A DNA stretch of 64,000 nucleotides from Bradyrhizobium sp. 170 (GTDB taxonomy: Bacteria; Pseudomonadota; Alphaproteobacteria; Rhizobiales; Xanthobacteraceae): positions 2,356,001-2,420,000 of the forward strand of contig NZ_CP064703.1 in the NCBI RefSeq assembly GCF_023101085.1, written 5' to 3'. Positions 62,460-64,000 of the stretch are shown here, piece after piece. Each line of letters starts with the position of its first letter. Positions within the stretch are counted from its first letter, which is position 1. A program made the position numbers and the translations under genes. A model generated the notes under the pieces. That model saw nothing but the letters and a program-made list of their open reading frames with translations. It ran no database searches and was not told the DNA's origin.

Positions 62460-62565
62460 GTAGCCCGGACGAGCGAAGCGAAATCCGGGAGCGGTGCCAA
62501 CCAAATGGAATAGCCGGTGGTTTTGTCGCCCCTGTCCCCGGGGTCGCTTCGCTCGCCCGGGCTAC
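62460..62565. repeat. Palindromic repeat, GTAGCCCGGACGAGCGAAGCG family
   Basis: GTAGCCCGGACGAGCGAAGC and GCTTCGCTCGCCCGGGCTAC form the arms. Second copy of the family at 27919-27995. Confidence 0.85.
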
Positions 62566-62575
62566 GGTACCGGGC

Positions 62576-62612
62576 AAAGAAAAAGCCCGGCCGAGATATC
62601 GGCCGGGCTCTT
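62576..62612 (-). terminator. Intrinsic terminator for the glycine-zipper gene at 62647
   Basis: AGCCCGGCCGA (62584-62594) and TCGGCCGGGCT (62599-62609) with a GATA loop form an 11-bp perfect stem. On the minus strand it is followed by TTTTCTTTG, so it terminates the leftward gene 35 bp after its stop. It could also slow rightward transcription. Confidence 0.85.
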
Positions 62613-62646
62613 GATCAAGACGCGGCTCGCGCGCCAATCGATCAGA

Positions 62647-62919
62647 TCAGTTGCAGACCTCGACGCGGCGATAGCGCCAGTCATAGCCGTCCCAGAAGCG
62701 CTCGCGAACCATCCGGCACGCCGGGTAGGGCGCTTCTTCCACGTACACCGGACCGCCGTAGGCCGGGCGGCTGGAGGCAATCGCGCCACCGATGATCGCG
62801 CCGCCGAGCAAGCCGGCCGCCACGCCTGCGGCAACGCCGCGCTGCGCGCTTGCGGGTGTCGAGGCAAGCGAACCGGCAATCGTTGCGACCGCGACCAAGG
62901 CAGCAAATGTCTTCTTCAT
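62647..62919 (-). CDS. Small secreted glycine-zipper protein A
   Basis: 90 residues: signal peptide (KTFAALVAVATIAGSLASTPASAQ), then GVAAGVAAGLLGGAIIGGAIAS and a C-terminal PACRMVRERFWDGYDWRYRRVEVCN. Pairs with the paralogue at 63151-63462. Glycine-zipper motifs span outer membranes in some proteins; this is small and may be outer-membrane associated. Function unknown. Confidence 0.8.
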   Translation of the reverse strand: MKKTFAALVAVATIAGSLASTPASAQRGVAAGVAAGLLGGAIIGGAIASSRPAYGGPVYVEEAPYPACRMVRERFWDGYDWRYRRVEVCN

Positions 62920-63049
62920 GTCCTGGGCTCTCCTGGGGTGGCGCCTTCGAGCGCCGGGTTTAGGGATGACTCACACGCTGTTTTCGAACTGCCGCTTCGC
63001 TAAAAAAGCGCACATGGGTCAATCGAAAGTAAACGTTCTGAACGTGTGG

Positions 63050-63072
63050 CCGGAAAAAGCGGTCTTTTTCGG
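63050..63072 (-). terminator. Possible hairpin terminator for the glycine-zipper gene at 63151
   Basis: CCGGAAAAAG (63050-63059) pairs with CTTTTTCGG (63064-63072), one bulged G. A second hairpin with CCCGGAA (63091-63097) and TTCCGGG (63109-63115) lies closer to the gene. No strong T-run follows on the minus strand, so this is a weak call. Confidence 0.4.
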
Positions 63073-63150
63073 GCCGGAAATGACATGCATCCCGGAAAAG
63101 CCGCGCTGTTCCGGGCTGCTGGATGCAATTTAATGAAGATGAACGGCCTG

Positions 63151-63462
63151 CTAGTCGCAAATCCTGACGTTGCGGACCCGCCAGCCGTAACCATCCCAGA
63201 ACCGCTGCCGCTGCCAGATGCAGGATTCGCCGTAGCCGGGATCGACCACATAGGCCGGGCCGCCATAGCCAGGCGCATAATGGCCCGGGCCGTAATAATA
63301 GCCGTTCTGCGAAGCGATCGCGCCACCGACGATGGCGCCGCCGATCAATCCGGCGGCGACGCCTGCTGCGACACCACGCTGCGCATGGGCGGGAGCCGGG
63401 ATCGCCACCGCGGAAACGGTCAGCGCGGCGGCGGCACCGAGCGCCATCAATGTCTTCTTCAT
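63151..63462 (-). CDS. Small secreted glycine-zipper protein B
   Basis: 103 residues: signal peptide (KTLMALGAAAALTVSAVAIPAPAHAQ), GVAAGVAAGLIGGAIVGGAIAS, a Tyr/Gly/Pro-rich middle, and CIWQRQRFWDGYGWRVRNVRICD. Very similar in plan to the protein at 62647-62919. Tandem duplicate. Unknown function. Confidence 0.82.
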   Translation of the reverse strand: MKKTLMALGAAAALTVSAVAIPAPAHAQRGVAAGVAAGLIGGAIVGGAIASQNGYYYGPGHYAPGYGGPAYVVDPGYGESCIWQRQRFWDGYGWRVRNVRICD

Positions 63463-63641
63463 GGCCTCACCTTTCTCGTGGGAAGCAGGGGGATGTTGGG
63501 TCCGTCACAGCAAAAGTTCCACATTTCGTTTGAATGATCAATGAACGGCCGTGCCTCCCGGGCGACGAAAACGGAGGGATCGGCGGGTTGCGGTGTAAAG
63601 ATACCTAAGATCCTGACCCGGGCACTGGGAACGAAGACACG

Positions 63642-63908
63642 ATGACGAGCGGAATGGCGGTATTCATGGTGGCGATCGGCGGGACGTCGCTGATTTTCTA
63701 CCTGCTGATGAACCGGGTGCAAAACCGCAAGGACAAGCGCGAGAGCGCGGGCGGCGACGCTTCCAGCGGAAGTTCGAGCTACAGCTCCGGTGGCGATGGC
63801 GGGAGCCTGCTTTCCTGGTTCGGCAGCGACAGTTCTTCGTCGGACAGTTCCACTTCGTCCAGCGATTCCGGCGGAGACAGCGGAGGCGGCGGCGGTGGCG
63901 GCGATTGA
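63642..63908 (+). CDS. Small membrane protein with Ser/Gly-rich tail
   Basis: 88 residues: one membrane segment (MAVFMVAIGGTSLIFYLLMN), a basic patch (RVQNRKDKRES), then a long Ser/Gly/Asp-rich tail ending in a run of glycine. The ORF is complete, but low complexity makes family assignment impossible. It may be a cell-surface or cytosolic-tail protein. Confidence 0.6.
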   Translation: MTSGMAVFMVAIGGTSLIFYLLMNRVQNRKDKRESAGGDASSGSSSYSSGGDGGSLLSWFGSDSSSSDSSTSSSDSGGDSGGGGGGGD

Positions 63909-64000
63909 CGCCGAAAACACCGCCGATTCAGCGCCAGTGTGATTTACCGCAACGATGCCTTTTTAGATTCATTCCAGTATTTCCCCGGCATCAGTTTGGA

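Overview
The window is GC-rich alphaproteobacterial chromosome, almost certainly Bradyrhizobium or a close relative in the Nitrobacteraceae. The best single clue is the gene at 15202-16371, whose length, residue numbering and catalytic residues match the characterised D-tartrate dehydratase of Bradyrhizobium japonicum. A pqqABCDE cluster, DUF6894 and DUF3297 proteins, and many palindromic intergenic repeats of the rhizobial type agree with this. No rRNA, tRNA, CRISPR array, prophage or intact insertion sequence was seen.

Layout. 1-2016: end of a 2-oxoacid:ferredoxin oxidoreductase operon (partial alpha subunit and its NAD(P)H:ferredoxin oxidoreductase partner). 2322-4751: chromate transporter and acyltransferase. 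4748-9858: a leftward operon pqqA-B-C-D-E, a proline-iminopeptidase-like hydrolase and an EthD-like protein; pqqA is only 26 codons. 10166-12607: DUF6894 protein, a PQQ-type sorbosone dehydrogenase and a dihaem cytochrome c. 12893-20285: amidase, glutathione peroxidase, DUF3297, D-tartrate dehydratase, SerA-type dehydrogenase, DUF418 membrane protein, malonyl-CoA decarboxylase. 20417-24614: AraC regulator divergent from an MFS transporter, a Cys-rich/OmpA pair and a solute-binding protein.

24633-27803: a near-consensus sigma-54 promoter, a leader of about 300 nt, a formate/nitrite-type channel and a protein fusing a PP2C phosphatase to a Ser/Thr kinase with a C-terminal membrane anchor. This is the most system-like unit here and suggests nitrogen-controlled uptake with post-translational control. 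28148-39815: folate, PHB, glutathione, sugar-acid and alcohol metabolism genes separated by repeat elements. 39816-42172: a gene-poor, AT-richer patch with an HU-like protein and an RlpA-like protein.

42173-46316: a VanA-GntR-VanB O-demethylase operon divergent from an O-methyltransferase, with GTATAC boxes in the shared intergenic region. 46367-54413: Baeyer-Villiger-type monooxygenase, MoxR/VWA pair, two sulfurtransferases, an anchored Pro/Ala-rich protein and an L,D-transpeptidase. 54610-63908: dehydrogenases, EttA, membrane proteins (two preceded by copies of one 55-bp sequence), a lytic transglycosylase and tandem glycine-zipper paralogues.

All functional calls rest on reading motifs and architecture by eye; no database search was possible.
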